Below are positions 1 through 8,568 of a stretch of DNA of 64,000 nt, in pieces (within the stretch, counting starts at the first letter, position 1; each line of letters starts with the position of its first letter). Source of the stretch: Luminiphilus sp051201685. GTDB lineage: Bacteria > Pseudomonadota > Gammaproteobacteria > Pseudomonadales > Halieaceae. Made by a program: the position numbers and the translations under genes. The stretch spans positions 3,410,001 through 3,474,000 of the forward strand of contig NZ_CP179213.1 of NCBI RefSeq assembly GCF_051201685.1. Direction: 5' to 3'. Under the pieces are notes generated by a model, which did not search any database, had not been told where the DNA came from, and was given only the letters and a program-made list of their open reading frames with translations.

Positions 1-81
1 AACGTCCAACATGGGGGTCAAATCAATTTGACCTTCCTGCTCTGATGACTGCCGCCGAGAGGTCTGATCTCGCATACTCAT
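1..81 (-). CDS. Biopolymer transport protein ExbD (second copy), N-terminal fragment
   Basis: Only the first 27 codons lie in the window. Reading from ATG at 81 gives MSMRDQTSRRQSSEQEGQ followed by IDLTPMLDV, the membrane-entry signature of ExbD/TolR proteins including the conserved Asp. A GAGGGG ribosome site overlapping the stop of the preceding exbD (92-94) sits six bases before this ATG; a second in-frame ATG is at 75. It is the next gene of the same operon and a separate ExbD paralogue from the one just upstream. Family knowledge: ExbD forms the plug of the ExbB pentamer and couples proton flow to TonB. The rest of the gene is off the window edge. Confidence 0.8.
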   Translation of the reverse strand, partial: MSMRDQTSRRQSSEQEGQIDLTPMLDV

Positions 82-91
82 GCCGTACCCC

Positions 92-496
92 TCACTTACT
101 GCTTGCCCAGTTGACTACGCCCACGCCCGACTCACGGGCTGCGTCAGCAACGTCTACGACCACACCAGCTTCGGCGCCTTTTTCAACTTTTACTGTAACA
201 GGAGCCTCTGGATCCTCGGCAAGCAACCGTTGAATATTGGCTCGAACAGCCCGAACGTCAACTCGGCGGTTTTCCATCCAAATTTGATTATCTGCCGCAA
301 CCTCAACAACGATGCTCACAGAGTCGTCTGGATCAGACTGCTGGTTATCGTCTGGCCGGTTAACTTCGATGCCTGCTTCTTTGATAAACGAAGCAACAAC
401 GATGAAAAAGATCAGCATGATAAAAACAACGTCGAGCATCGGAGTTAGATCGATCTCAGCTCCGTCGTCTTCCTGCTGTTTGGCAATTCTGCGCAT
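92..496 (-). CDS. exbD: Biopolymer transport protein ExbD (TonB system)
   Basis: 134-residue ExbD/TolR family protein, normal length. A short cytoplasmic N-terminus is followed by DLTPMLDVVFIML at about residues 16-28 and one membrane helix to about residue 38. The conserved membrane Asp is D22. The remainder is a small periplasmic domain. In complex with ExbB it converts proton motive force into TonB movement for outer-membrane receptor uptake. It lies 27 bases after the exbB stop and directly before a second exbD, so the operon encodes two ExbD subunits in tandem. Start is ATG at 496. TolR is an alternative family member, but the DUF3450/TtpC neighbours favour a TonB2-type system. Confidence 0.9.
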   Translation of the reverse strand: MRRIAKQQEDDGAEIDLTPMLDVVFIMLIFFIVVASFIKEAGIEVNRPDDNQQSDPDDSVSIVVEVAADNQIWMENRRVDVRAVRANIQRLLAEDPEAPVTVKVEKGAEAGVVVDVADAARESGVGVVNWASSK

Positions 497-523
497 GGCT
501 AACTACTCCTCCCGAGTACCAAC

Positions 524-1042
524 TCAGTGGTCAGACGTGAGTTGATCTTCGAGGAACATCTGCTCGCGGCTAGCAACCCGCTGCAGGTAAGTATTTGCAA
601 ATAAACCCGATAGCGCCGCGACCATACCCGCCATGGTTGGGATCGTTGATTTCTCAACACCACCCGCCATTGACTTGGCATCTCCGCCACCGGTCACTGC
701 CATTACGTTAAACACTTCAATCATGCCCGTAACGGTGCCTAACAAGCCGAGAAGCGGACACAAGGCAACGCATGTCGTAATGACATTCATGTTGTTGTTG
801 ATCATGTCACGACTACTTGAAAGCATTTTTTGACGAATCTGCTTCGCGTTCCATGATCGTCGTTCACTGCGATTTTCCCAAATGGACACAACCTTCGCCC
901 GGTCATTACGCCAAGTGGCTGAGAAGTACCAAAGCCGCTCGAAGATCAGCGTCCACATGAAAAATACGAGTATCGCGATCAACCAAAGGACGTTACCGCC
1001 TTTTTCCATGAACGCGAATATGACATCAAAAACCCCTGGCAT
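524..1042 (-). CDS. exbB: MotA/TolQ/ExbB proton channel family protein (short ExbB)
   Basis: 172-residue inner-membrane protein with the classic three-helix plan: helix 1 about residues 15-37, a cytoplasmic loop, helix 2 around PLLGLLGTVTGMI (96-108) and helix 3 about 130-150. The GLLGTVTGM motif forms part of the proton channel. ExbB assembles as a pentamer around ExbD. This is the short ExbB of a TtpC-ExbB-ExbD-type system: the longer TtpC-like protein is encoded 23 bases upstream and exbD 27 bases downstream. GGGGAG five bases ahead supports the ATG at 1042. Confidence 0.9.
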   Translation of the reverse strand: MPGVFDVIFAFMEKGGNVLWLIAILVFFMWTLIFERLWYFSATWRNDRAKVVSIWENRSERRSWNAKQIRQKMLSSSRDMINNNMNVITTCVALCPLLGLLGTVTGMIEVFNVMAVTGGGDAKSMAGGVEKSTIPTMAGMVAALSGLFANTYLQRVASREQMFLEDQLTSDH

Positions 1043-1065
1043 CGAAACTCCCCTCAGCCTTTCGC

Positions 1066-2487
1066 TTAGCGATTGTGCTCGCGCTCAGCGTGCTCTGCCA
1101 CGATTCCGGTTGCCTGCTCATTGATCACGTGAATGATTCTTTGAGCACGCCCGTTAACAATGGTGTGGAGCAATACTGTGGGAATAGCAACCAACAGACC
1201 CAGTACCGTAGTCACCAACGCGCTGGAAATACCGCCCGCCATCGCCTTGGGATCACCGGCACCAAAGATCGTGATGGCTTGGAAGGTTATAATCATGCCT
1301 GTAACCGTTCCTAGCAGTCCCATAAGCGGGGCCACCGCAGCAATGATCTTTAGCAGCGTCAGTCCAGCTTCAAGCTTGGGCGTCTCGCGAAGTACACCCT
1401 CTGCCATTTTGAGCTCAAGGGTCTCTGGATCCATATCGGGCTTGTCTTCATGAATCTTCAGTACTCGGCCCAATGGGTTGTTAGAGTTAGCCGTGTTGGA
1501 CTTCAGCTGGCTGGAGACCTTGGTGCTAACCATAGTGAGTACTAGCACGCGATATATCGCGAGCAAGAAGGCAAAAACGCCCACTGCTGTAATCGCGTAA
1601 CCAACATAGCCACCCTGATGCCACCGCTCTTCTAGCGTAGGACTATCAATAATAGCGGCCAAGAAAGAACCTCCGGTTGGACCCGTAGGGTCAACACCAA
1701 ACTGGTGCAAGCCTGATGACGAACCCGCCAACTCATTGGCTTGGCCACCGAAAGCGCCGCCTGGCTGTCGAGGCAACTCGCTCAACTTACCGTTGGCGTA
1801 GGCCAGATAGTTACCGTTCGCGTCGATCACGTTAAACGCGCCGACCCGCACGACTTCACGCTGACTTAGCTCACCTGACGGTGTTGCTACTTCAGCCGTA
1901 AACTTGGCAATCGAACCCTGCTCCTTAACTTCACGCAGTAATTCGTACCAAACACGCTCAATCTCAGCAACGCTGGGAAGCTTGTCCGACCCGCTCATTT
2001 TAGCGATCAGGGCCTTCATGAACACTTCTCGGCCTGGGTACTGGGAAGAGACCAAAGACACGTCCATCTGTGACGCAAGATCGCCTGTTGCAGCAGTCAA
2101 GTGTCCAAACAGCTCTGACAGTGTGCCCAAGCGCTCTTTAAGTTGCTCCTGCTTGGCAGCGATGAGCAATTCATTATCTTCAAACTGCTTCTCGAGCCGT
2201 GCCGAACGCCGCTCTTCGTTAGTGCGCTCTTGCTCCGCGCGACGTAACTCGCCTGCCTGGGTGGCTTTATTTTCAGTAAACCGGCGCTCGCGCGCGGCGT
2301 TATCAGAGGAGGCACGCGCCTTGCCCTCTTTAACCAAGCCTAATAATTGATTGAGGTTTTCAGCTGCAACCTCTTGCGGTGTAGGACCTGCAGGGACTAC
2401 CGGCGCCTCTTCCTGTGCCAAGGCACCTGTCGAAGCCAGGGCTCCCGCAACAATAAGGGCTGATGCTTTAATAAACTGCGCAGTCAT
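1066..2487 (-). CDS. ttpC: TtpC-like long ExbB-family protein with periplasmic coiled-coil domain
   Basis: 473 residues. Residues 1-25 form a signal peptide ending ALA-Q. Residues about 35-125 are highly charged and predicted coiled coil, and 140-285 form a periplasmic domain. A membrane helix follows at about 294-315, then an ExbB core with PLMGLLGTVTGMI at 387-399 and a last helix near 425-445. This architecture matches TtpC of the Vibrio-type TonB2 system, an extra ExbB-like partner needed for energy transduction. It starts two bases after the DUF3450 gene stop, so the two are likely translationally coupled. The substrate served is not indicated by the sequence. Confidence 0.85.
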   Translation of the reverse strand: MTAQFIKASALIVAGALASTGALAQEEAPVVPAGPTPQEVAAENLNQLLGLVKEGKARASSDNAARERRFTENKATQAGELRRAEQERTNEERRSARLEKQFEDNELLIAAKQEQLKERLGTLSELFGHLTAATGDLASQMDVSLVSSQYPGREVFMKALIAKMSGSDKLPSVAEIERVWYELLREVKEQGSIAKFTAEVATPSGELSQREVVRVGAFNVIDANGNYLAYANGKLSELPRQPGGAFGGQANELAGSSSGLHQFGVDPTGPTGGSFLAAIIDSPTLEERWHQGGYVGYAITAVGVFAFLLAIYRVLVLTMVSTKVSSQLKSNTANSNNPLGRVLKIHEDKPDMDPETLELKMAEGVLRETPKLEAGLTLLKIIAAVAPLMGLLGTVTGMIITFQAITIFGAGDPKAMAGGISSALVTTVLGLLVAIPTVLLHTIVNGRAQRIIHVINEQATGIVAEHAEREHNR

Positions 2488-2488
2488 C

Positions 2489-3271
2489 TTAATTCGCCTC
2501 CGGCGCCGCTACCGGCATATTCAAGAGTTCTATGGTGGCTTGCTTCTTCGCGATGCGAACCCCTTTTCGTACTGCAGCGGCATAATCGCCGGCAGGCAAA
2601 GCCTCCCACGTGCCGCTACCCGTATCCCATGCGCCAGTTTCGGCACCATCGGTTGTTTGATACACCAATGAGATGCGTCCTATGCGCAAAATATCGACCT
2701 CGCGGGGCGTGCCGTTAATTTCGATAGTGTCGCTGTAAGATTCAATGCCTCGACCGTATTGCAGCTCGATTGAGTAAAGCTCCAGAACTTGGCGGAAGGC
2801 CTCTGCCGCAGTCACATCGGACCGATCGAGGTTATTTCGCACGGCCTCAATGTTGCCTAGGCGCGTATCAAGATCGAAGGGCATATCCAAATTAATGAAT
2901 TGCTCCAAGCCGTCAAGCATGCGGCCCACCAGAGGCGGTATCTGGCGCTGAATAACAGCTGCCTCTGATATTGAACCATCAATATCAGCGATACGACGGT
3001 TCTGGTTAGCGATTTGCCGCTCGAGACGCGCGTTGTAGACGCGCAGGCCATCGACCTGCTTCATCACGGTCTTGTAGTCAGACAATAGGTCTCGGGTTTC
3101 GTCAGCAAGCCGATCAATTTTGGCTTGGGACGATTTAGCTTCAGCAGTACGCTGCTTGCCAACATCGAGAATTTGGTCAATGGACGCGGCGTTTGAGGAC
3201 GCTGCGACACCCAGGGCGCCGCTGGCGACGCAGGCCGCGAGCAGAACGGTTTTGAATCGGTGCATTGTCAT
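2489..3271 (-). CDS. DUF3450 family periplasmic coiled-coil protein of the TonB2-type operon
   Basis: 260 residues from ATG at 3271 (MTMHRFKTVLLAACVASGALG), giving a proper signal peptide with cleavage near SNA-A; AGAGGAAG about ten bases upstream supports this start over a longer in-frame reading to 3325. The mature part opens with a long coiled coil (about 25-110) and continues into an alpha/beta-rich tail ending in an ELLNMP region. This is the DUF3450 family, which habitually precedes the TtpC/ExbB/ExbD genes. Its role is presumably a periplasmic accessory of the energiser, but the biochemical function is not established. It is the first gene of the operon; the 205 bp in front should hold the promoter, though I see no convincing -35/-10 pair. 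Confidence 0.8.
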   Translation of the reverse strand: MTMHRFKTVLLAACVASGALGVAASSNAASIDQILDVGKQRTAEAKSSQAKIDRLADETRDLLSDYKTVMKQVDGLRVYNARLERQIANQNRRIADIDGSISEAAVIQRQIPPLVGRMLDGLEQFINLDMPFDLDTRLGNIEAVRNNLDRSDVTAAEAFRQVLELYSIELQYGRGIESYSDTIEINGTPREVDILRIGRISLVYQTTDGAETGAWDTGSGTWEALPAGDYAAAVRKGVRIAKKQATIELLNMPVAAPEAN

Positions 3272-3476
3272 GGGGTCGATACTTCCTCTCAGTAGGCAGT
3301 TAATACCTTTGGCCTTGTGAGCCAAAGACGCTGATCTAAGGTTTTTTATTAGCGCATGACGAAGATTTTTACTTATGTACTACGTTCAAGCGACATCTTG
3401 ACCTCGACTCTACCTGAGCCAAGGCGGCTAAATCAATCCGGAATAACACTTCTCTGTTCCTTCCGGGGGCTGCAGA

Positions 3477-4013
3477 TTAACCACACCGGACGAATTCCAC
3501 AACACTAAAATCATGGCTGTTTCTCGACCCCCCGGGAAAAAGTTCACGACTCTGCTCTTTCCAGTCACTTAAAACCGAAAGATCAAAGGTCGCGTCACCG
3601 TCTACGTTGCCATGTACCAACGTGATAAGGAGGCGATCCGCTTTGGGCAGACATAGCCGATAAATCTCGGCACCACCCACGACGCAAATCGCTGCAGAAC
3701 CGTCAATCAACGCCTGAGCCTGAGCTCTAGCTAACGCTTCATCAACGCTGGTGAGTACCGTGACACCCGGCGCCTGCCAAGTAACATCGCGGGTCAACAC
3801 TAAATTAGTTCTGCCTGGGAGCGGCCGACCGACAGATTCGAAAGTCTTGCGGCCCATCAATATAGGGCAGCCCATTGTCGCTCTTTTAAAGTGCTGTAAA
3901 TCATCGGGCAGATCCCAGGGCAGGGCATTACCGCGCCCAATCACACCGTTTTCAGAAACCGCCAGCACCAAAACCACAGGAACGTTTTCATCTGTTTCTT
4001 GTAAATCCATCAT
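3477..4013 (-). CDS. folA: Dihydrofolate reductase
   Basis: Reduces dihydrofolate to tetrahydrofolate with NADPH. 178 residues, slightly longer than the usual 160-170 because of about eight extra N-terminal residues. ALAVSENGVIGRGN (Met20-loop region), LPWDLPDDLQHFK carrying the catalytic acid D38, and MGRKTFES (NADPH site) are all present. Its ATG at 4013 overlaps the thyA stop by one base (TAATG), so it is coupled to thymidylate synthase, the enzyme that regenerates its substrate. Last gene of the rppH-ptsP-lgt-thyA-folA cluster. Confidence 0.96.
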   Translation of the reverse strand: MMDLQETDENVPVVLVLAVSENGVIGRGNALPWDLPDDLQHFKRATMGCPILMGRKTFESVGRPLPGRTNLVLTRDVTWQAPGVTVLTSVDEALARAQAQALIDGSAAICVVGGAEIYRLCLPKADRLLITLVHGNVDGDATFDLSVLSDWKEQSRELFPGGSRNSHDFSVVEFVRCG

Positions 4014-4846
4014 TAAATAGCCACCGGCGCAGAGATATGTGCCTGGGGGTTGTAACCTTCCAGTGCAAAATCCTCGAAATTATATTCAAACAAAGTATCA
4101 GGCTGCCTCAATAGGTTCAGCGTAGGCAGCGGGCCGGGAGTTCGTGACAGCTGCATCTCGACCTGATCTGCGTGGTTGCTGTAGATATGGGCGTCGCCTA
4201 TGGAGACCACCACATCTGCAACTCCCAAGCCCGCCTGTTGTGCAAGCATGTGCGTCAGTAGCGCCACCGAAGCAATATTGAACGGCAACCCCAAAAAAGT
4301 ATCACTAGAACGGATAAACAACAGTGTCGATAATTTTCCGTCAACCACATAAAACTGGTAGAGCAGGTGGCACGGAGGCAGCGCCATACGACCGGCACGC
4401 ACATTGTCTTGAGGTGACAGCGTTTCATCGGGAAGATATTCGACATTCCATCCGTGAAAGAGAATGCGTCGGCTGTCAGGGCGATTTTTGAGGCAATCGA
4501 GTACATAAGCCAGCTGATCGATCTCACCACCGTCTCGGGTTGGCCAGCGCCGCCATTGGGCGCCATATAACGGCCCCAACTCACCCTGCTCAGTAGACCA
4601 TTCGTCCCAAATAGAGACGCCATGTTCCTTTAGCCACGCGGTGTTGGTATCACCTTTGAGAAACCAAATGAGTTCGTTAGCCACGCTTTTAAAGTGCACT
4701 TTTTTGGTCGTCAACAATGGAAAACCATGATTGAGGTCAAAGCGAAGTTGCCGCCCAAAAAGTGAGCGCGTTCCAGTGCCAGTGCGATCGGTACGGACCG
4801 CACCGTGGTCACGAATGTCTCTCAGCAAATCTAAATAGGCGTGCAT
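4013..4846 (-). CDS. thyA: Thymidylate synthase
   Basis: Methylates dUMP to dTMP using methylene-tetrahydrofolate. 277 residues, a little longer than the 264-residue E. coli enzyme. Visible motifs are RTGTGTRSLFG near the N-terminus, the catalytic Cys in LPPCHLLYQFYV (C159), the RSSDTFLGLPFN substrate loop and the IYSNHADQ segment. A strong GGAGG lies six bases before ATG 4846. It follows lgt by 29 bases and overlaps folA by one base, giving the usual thyA-folA coupling of folate and dTMP metabolism. Confidence 0.97.
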   Translation of the reverse strand: MHAYLDLLRDIRDHGAVRTDRTGTGTRSLFGRQLRFDLNHGFPLLTTKKVHFKSVANELIWFLKGDTNTAWLKEHGVSIWDEWSTEQGELGPLYGAQWRRWPTRDGGEIDQLAYVLDCLKNRPDSRRILFHGWNVEYLPDETLSPQDNVRAGRMALPPCHLLYQFYVVDGKLSTLLFIRSSDTFLGLPFNIASVALLTHMLAQQAGLGVADVVVSIGDAHIYSNHADQVEMQLSRTPGPLPTLNLLRQPDTLFEYNFEDFALEGYNPQAHISAPVAI

Positions 4847-4875
4847 CAGGACCCTCCAGAAAATGAATAGCTTCG

Positions 4876-5664
4876 TTATTGCTTACGGCTGCGATAGGCA
4901 TAATGGAGCAGCCACAGGCCCAAAAGAAGCATAGGCAGGCACAACAGCTGGCCTCGGGTGAGCCAACCAAAAGCCTGAAAGCCTAGATGGGCGTCGGGCT
5001 CTCGAAAAAACTCTGCAATAAACCTCAGTGCTCCGTAGCCCACAAGAAAGACTCCGGCTACCGACCACTGGGGACGTGGGCGCAAGCTAAAGACCCACAC
5101 CAAAAGAAACAGCAGGCACCCTTCCAGCGCAAACTGATAGAGCTGCGAGGGGTGACGGGGCAAAGCCAAAGGATCTCTGGGAAAAATCATGGCCCAAGGC
5201 ACATCAGTAGGGCGCCCCCAAAGCTCTTGCCCAATAAAATTGCCCAAACGTCCCAGAGCGAGCCCTACAGGTGCAAGGGGCGCCACAAAATCTGCAACGC
5301 CTGCGAACGCAATATTGTGACGGCGACCAAATACCCAAAGGGCTGTGATCACGCCCAGTAGTCCCCCGTGAAAGGCCATTCCGCCCTCCCAGACACGAAA
5401 AAGCCACATCGGGTCGTCGAGCCAACGGTCAAAGCCATAAAACAAAACGTACCCGAAACGCCCCCCCACGATGATGCCGACGGCAGCGTAAAAAATAAGG
5501 TCATCAACCTGAGCGCGGGCTATCGGTGAATCTGCGCGCTCCGCACGACGGCCGGCCATCCACCAGGCAAAGAGCAATCCGCCCAAATAGGTTAAGCCAT
5601 ACCAGTGCACCTTCAGGGGCCCCAGACTCAACGCCACCGGGTCTATTATTGGATAGTCGATCAC
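4876..5664 (-). CDS. lgt: Prolipoprotein diacylglyceryl transferase
   Basis: Inner-membrane enzyme that transfers diacylglycerol from phosphatidylglycerol to the lipobox cysteine of prolipoproteins. 262 residues with about seven hydrophobic segments. VHWYGLTYLGG at the N-terminus and the Lgt signature GRLGNFIGQELWGRPTDVPW around residues 137-156 are present, as is the HPSQLYQ segment. The start is GTG at 5664, overlapping the ptsP stop as GTGA, so translation is coupled. The gene lies between ptsP and thyA as in Pseudomonas and E. coli. Confidence 0.96.
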   Translation of the reverse strand: MIDYPIIDPVALSLGPLKVHWYGLTYLGGLLFAWWMAGRRAERADSPIARAQVDDLIFYAAVGIIVGGRFGYVLFYGFDRWLDDPMWLFRVWEGGMAFHGGLLGVITALWVFGRRHNIAFAGVADFVAPLAPVGLALGRLGNFIGQELWGRPTDVPWAMIFPRDPLALPRHPSQLYQFALEGCLLFLLVWVFSLRPRPQWSVAGVFLVGYGALRFIAEFFREPDAHLGFQAFGWLTRGQLLCLPMLLLGLWLLHYAYRSRKQ

Positions 5665-7934
5665 TCAGTGCGCTCCTGTCCGGGCCTGACGTAGCGCTCC
5701 AAGCCTCTACGCTGCATTAACTCGTCGAGCAGGAGTTTGACCTCTTTAACCGAATGTAGTCCTGACAATTGCTCCAGCACCGCTTTAGCCTCACCAAGTG
5801 TCACGGAGCTCAGTACCTTTTTTACCCTTGGTAGGCTCGCAGCATTCATGGAAAGTTGATCGAAGCCCATGGCGATCAACACGGGGGTGGCCCGGGGGTC
5901 CCCCGCCAGCTCGCCACAGATACTCACCGGGCAAGACCGCTGGTGAGCATCTCGGCAGATTTTAGCCAAGGCTCCCAACACCGCAGGGTGCAAGCCGTGA
6001 TACATGTCCGCAACCCGCGCATTGGTGCGGTCCACTGCCAAAAGATACTGGGTCAAGTCATTGGACCCCACCGATAAAAAATCGAGTCGATGGGCTAAAG
6101 CGTCGGTGAGCCAAACCGCTGAAGGCACCTCTATCATTGCGCCCACAGGAGGGAATTTTTGCGTGTAACCCTCAGCAACCACCTCGTCATGACAGCGCTG
6201 AATTAAAGCCAAAGATTCCTCAACTTCCTCAATCGCAGAAATCATAGGTAATAAAATTCTTAAATTACCCAGACCCTCATTGGCTTTCAGCATCGCTCTG
6301 ATCTGCGCCAAAAATATTTCGGGATGATCAAGGGTGACCCGAACTCCGCGCCAACCCAAAAATGGATTGTCTTCACTGATTGGAAAATACGGCAAGGATT
6401 TGTCGCCGCCGATATCGAGGCTGCGCATGGTAACCGGTGCAGGTGCAAAAGCTTCGAGTTGCTCTCGGTAAAGCTGCCGCTGCTCTTCTTCACTGGGAAA
6501 TTTGTCACGCAATAAAAAGGCAACTTCGGTTCTGTAGAGCCCAACGCCATCAGCCCCCGACTCCAAAGCCCTCGGTAAATCGGCCGTCAAGCCAGTGTTC
6601 ACCCATAACGGCACGTTGTGGCCATCTAGGGTTTGGCTGGGCTCATTGCGTAATACCGACAGCTCTTCTGATAGCGCCAGGTCGTCATCGACTAATTGCT
6701 GGAATCTACGTAGCGCCTCCTGCGGCGGGTTGATGTAAACCCGACCGTTGTGACCATCAATCACCAGAGTCCGAGCATCAAGCCGACTGTAGGGCAAATC
6801 AGCTGCGCCCATAACGGCGGGCACGCCCATACCCCTAGCAATGATGGCCGCATGACTGTTCGCAGAGCCTCGCAGGGATACTACGCCCACAAGATGATCT
6901 CTAGGCACTTCACCCAATGCCGATGCGGTTATCTCTTCAGCAATTAGAATGGTTTTCTCGGGCCAGTCCCGTCGATTTTCTGAGTCATCTTTGAGATAAG
7001 TGAGCACCCGAGTGCCAAGATCGCGAACATCAACCGCACGCTCCCTCAAATAACTGTGCTCCATGCGCTCGAAATGCTTGATGTGTTTTAACAGTACCTG
7101 ACTCAGCGCCCCTTGCGCCCACTCGCCAGATTTGATGAGTGAGGCAACCTCACCTCCAAGGGTGGAATCATCGAGAATATTTAAATAAACACCAAATAGC
7201 GCATGGTCTTCAGTCGACAGCTCATGCTTTAAATTGTCAGACACTATTTCGATGTCATCGCGAACACGAGCCAACGCCGCGCGGAAAGCACGTAACTCCG
7301 CTTTACGATTTACCGCCTTGCGTGAGGGTACCGCGGCCAGGTCAGCAGTTGGCGAGACAAATACCCCCTCACCAATGCCAATACCAGGGGAGCCAGCCAC
7401 GCCCACAATGCGGGTGATTGTTTTTGAGCTGGTGTCTGACAATGCAGCCAAGCCTGACACTTCAGCGTGAGCAATAATGCCTGCCAATTGTGCAGAAATA
7501 GTGATTAGAAAAGCTTCTTCGTCGTCACTAAAGCGTCGCGAGTCGGCTTGCTGAACAATCAGCACTCCCAGCAGATCTCGCTGGTGAATGATGGGGGCGC
7601 CCATGAAGCTGTTAAAACGCTCCTCTCCCAACCCGGGCACCAGTTGAAAGCTGGGATGGGCGCTGGCGTCTTCGAGATTAAGCATTTCTCCACGAGTCGC
7701 TACCCACCCCACAAGGCCCTCGGTTCTTGCGAGAGAAAATGCTCCAATTTTGTCGCGATTCAGGCCTTCCGTCGCTCGGAAAACCAAGCGCGTGGTCGCC
7801 CTGTCAGACAGGTAGACCGTACACACATCAGTGGCCATCGCCTGTCGAACCTCATGGACAATAAGCGATAATGCCTGCTCGAGGTCATCAGCCTCACTAA
7901 CCGCCTGAACAATTTTGCGTAGGGTTTCAATCAC
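5661..7934 (-). CDS. ptsP: PTS-Ntr enzyme I, phosphoenolpyruvate--protein phosphotransferase PtsP (GAF-EI)
   Basis: First enzyme of the nitrogen-related PTS, passing phosphate from PEP to NPr. 757 residues: an N-terminal GAF sensor domain (about 1-160), the PTS EI N-domain (about 175-300), the phosphohistidine swivel with GSANSHAAIIARGMGVP (active H361) and a C-terminal PEP-binding barrel with SVGSNDLTQYLLAVDR and the catalytic Cys in SICGELAGDP. Start is GTG at 7934, overlapping the rppH stop by four bases. The GAF domain is the expected input for nitrogen-status signals such as glutamine. All catalytic motifs look intact. Confidence 0.96.
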   Translation of the reverse strand: MIETLRKIVQAVSEADDLEQALSLIVHEVRQAMATDVCTVYLSDRATTRLVFRATEGLNRDKIGAFSLARTEGLVGWVATRGEMLNLEDASAHPSFQLVPGLGEERFNSFMGAPIIHQRDLLGVLIVQQADSRRFSDDEEAFLITISAQLAGIIAHAEVSGLAALSDTSSKTITRIVGVAGSPGIGIGEGVFVSPTADLAAVPSRKAVNRKAELRAFRAALARVRDDIEIVSDNLKHELSTEDHALFGVYLNILDDSTLGGEVASLIKSGEWAQGALSQVLLKHIKHFERMEHSYLRERAVDVRDLGTRVLTYLKDDSENRRDWPEKTILIAEEITASALGEVPRDHLVGVVSLRGSANSHAAIIARGMGVPAVMGAADLPYSRLDARTLVIDGHNGRVYINPPQEALRRFQQLVDDDLALSEELSVLRNEPSQTLDGHNVPLWVNTGLTADLPRALESGADGVGLYRTEVAFLLRDKFPSEEEQRQLYREQLEAFAPAPVTMRSLDIGGDKSLPYFPISEDNPFLGWRGVRVTLDHPEIFLAQIRAMLKANEGLGNLRILLPMISAIEEVEESLALIQRCHDEVVAEGYTQKFPPVGAMIEVPSAVWLTDALAHRLDFLSVGSNDLTQYLLAVDRTNARVADMYHGLHPAVLGALAKICRDAHQRSCPVSICGELAGDPRATPVLIAMGFDQLSMNAASLPRVKKVLSSVTLGEAKAVLEQLSGLHSVKEVKLLLDELMQRRGLERYVRPGQERTE

Positions 7935-8461
7935 CGCTTGCCACCCCGACGTGCTCGGCGGCGAGGTAGCAGAGCGGGTAACAAGGCTCCCAAAGCTTCG
8001 CGATAAACCTCGCGCTTAAAATCAACCACGCCAGTCAACGGATACCAATAGCTCACCCAGCGCCAGTCATCGAACTCGGGCTTGGGGTAAGCGTCGAGTT
8101 TGACAGCGGCATCTCCAGCCAAGAGGCGCAGCAAAAACCAGCGTTGTTTCTGACCAATGCACACCGGTCGCTCGCGACGACGCACGTAACGCTCCGGCAG
8201 GCGGTAGCGCAACCAATCGGAGGTCTGTCCTAAGATGCTTACGTCGTCGGGCTGGAGCCCCACTTCCTCATCGAGCTCGCGATACATCGCCTGCTCGGGG
8301 CTCTCACCACCGTGAATGCCGCCCTGAGGAAATTGCCATGAATCGCGCCCGCCAACGCGCCGACCCCAAAGCACATCACCATCCTCGTTGACTACGATAA
8401 TGCCAACGTTGGGGCGAAACCCTTGTTTGTCTATGACACGCTCTTTATCAGAACCGGCCAA
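7931..8461 (-). CDS. rppH: RNA 5'-pyrophosphohydrolase RppH (Nudix)
   Basis: Removes pyrophosphate from 5'-triphosphate mRNAs and so triggers RNase E decay. I place the start at TTG 8461, six bases after AGGAGC. This gives 176 residues (MAGSDKERVIDKQGFRPNVG), the normal family size, and leaves 107 bp to the divergent HAD gene; a longer reading to 8581 would overlap that gene and add non-homologous residues. The Nudix box GGIHGGESPEQAMYREL followed by DEEVGL lies at about 47-69. A basic C-terminus (RRRARRGGKR) is typical. First gene of the cluster running into ptsP. Confidence 0.92.
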   Translation of the reverse strand: MAGSDKERVIDKQGFRPNVGIIVVNEDGDVLWGRRVGGRDSWQFPQGGIHGGESPEQAMYRELDEEVGLQPDDVSILGQTSDWLRYRLPERYVRRRERPVCIGQKQRWFLLRLLAGDAAVKLDAYPKPEFDDWRWVSYWYPLTGVVDFKREVYREALGALLPALLPRRRARRGGKR

Positions 8462-8568
8462 TACGGTGCTCCTGTTTTGGGTTTGTGGGACCTCTGCGAT
8501 CAGGATATTCTTCCACAAAGCGGCGGTCCTCGCCTTAGCAACTTGAGAAAACTCAAACTGGAGCCCAA

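Noticed and set aside
3438..3466. CCGGAA...TTCCGG hairpin after folA as a terminator
   Set aside because: Stem of six pairs with a 17-base loop and no U-tract on the minus strand; not convincing.
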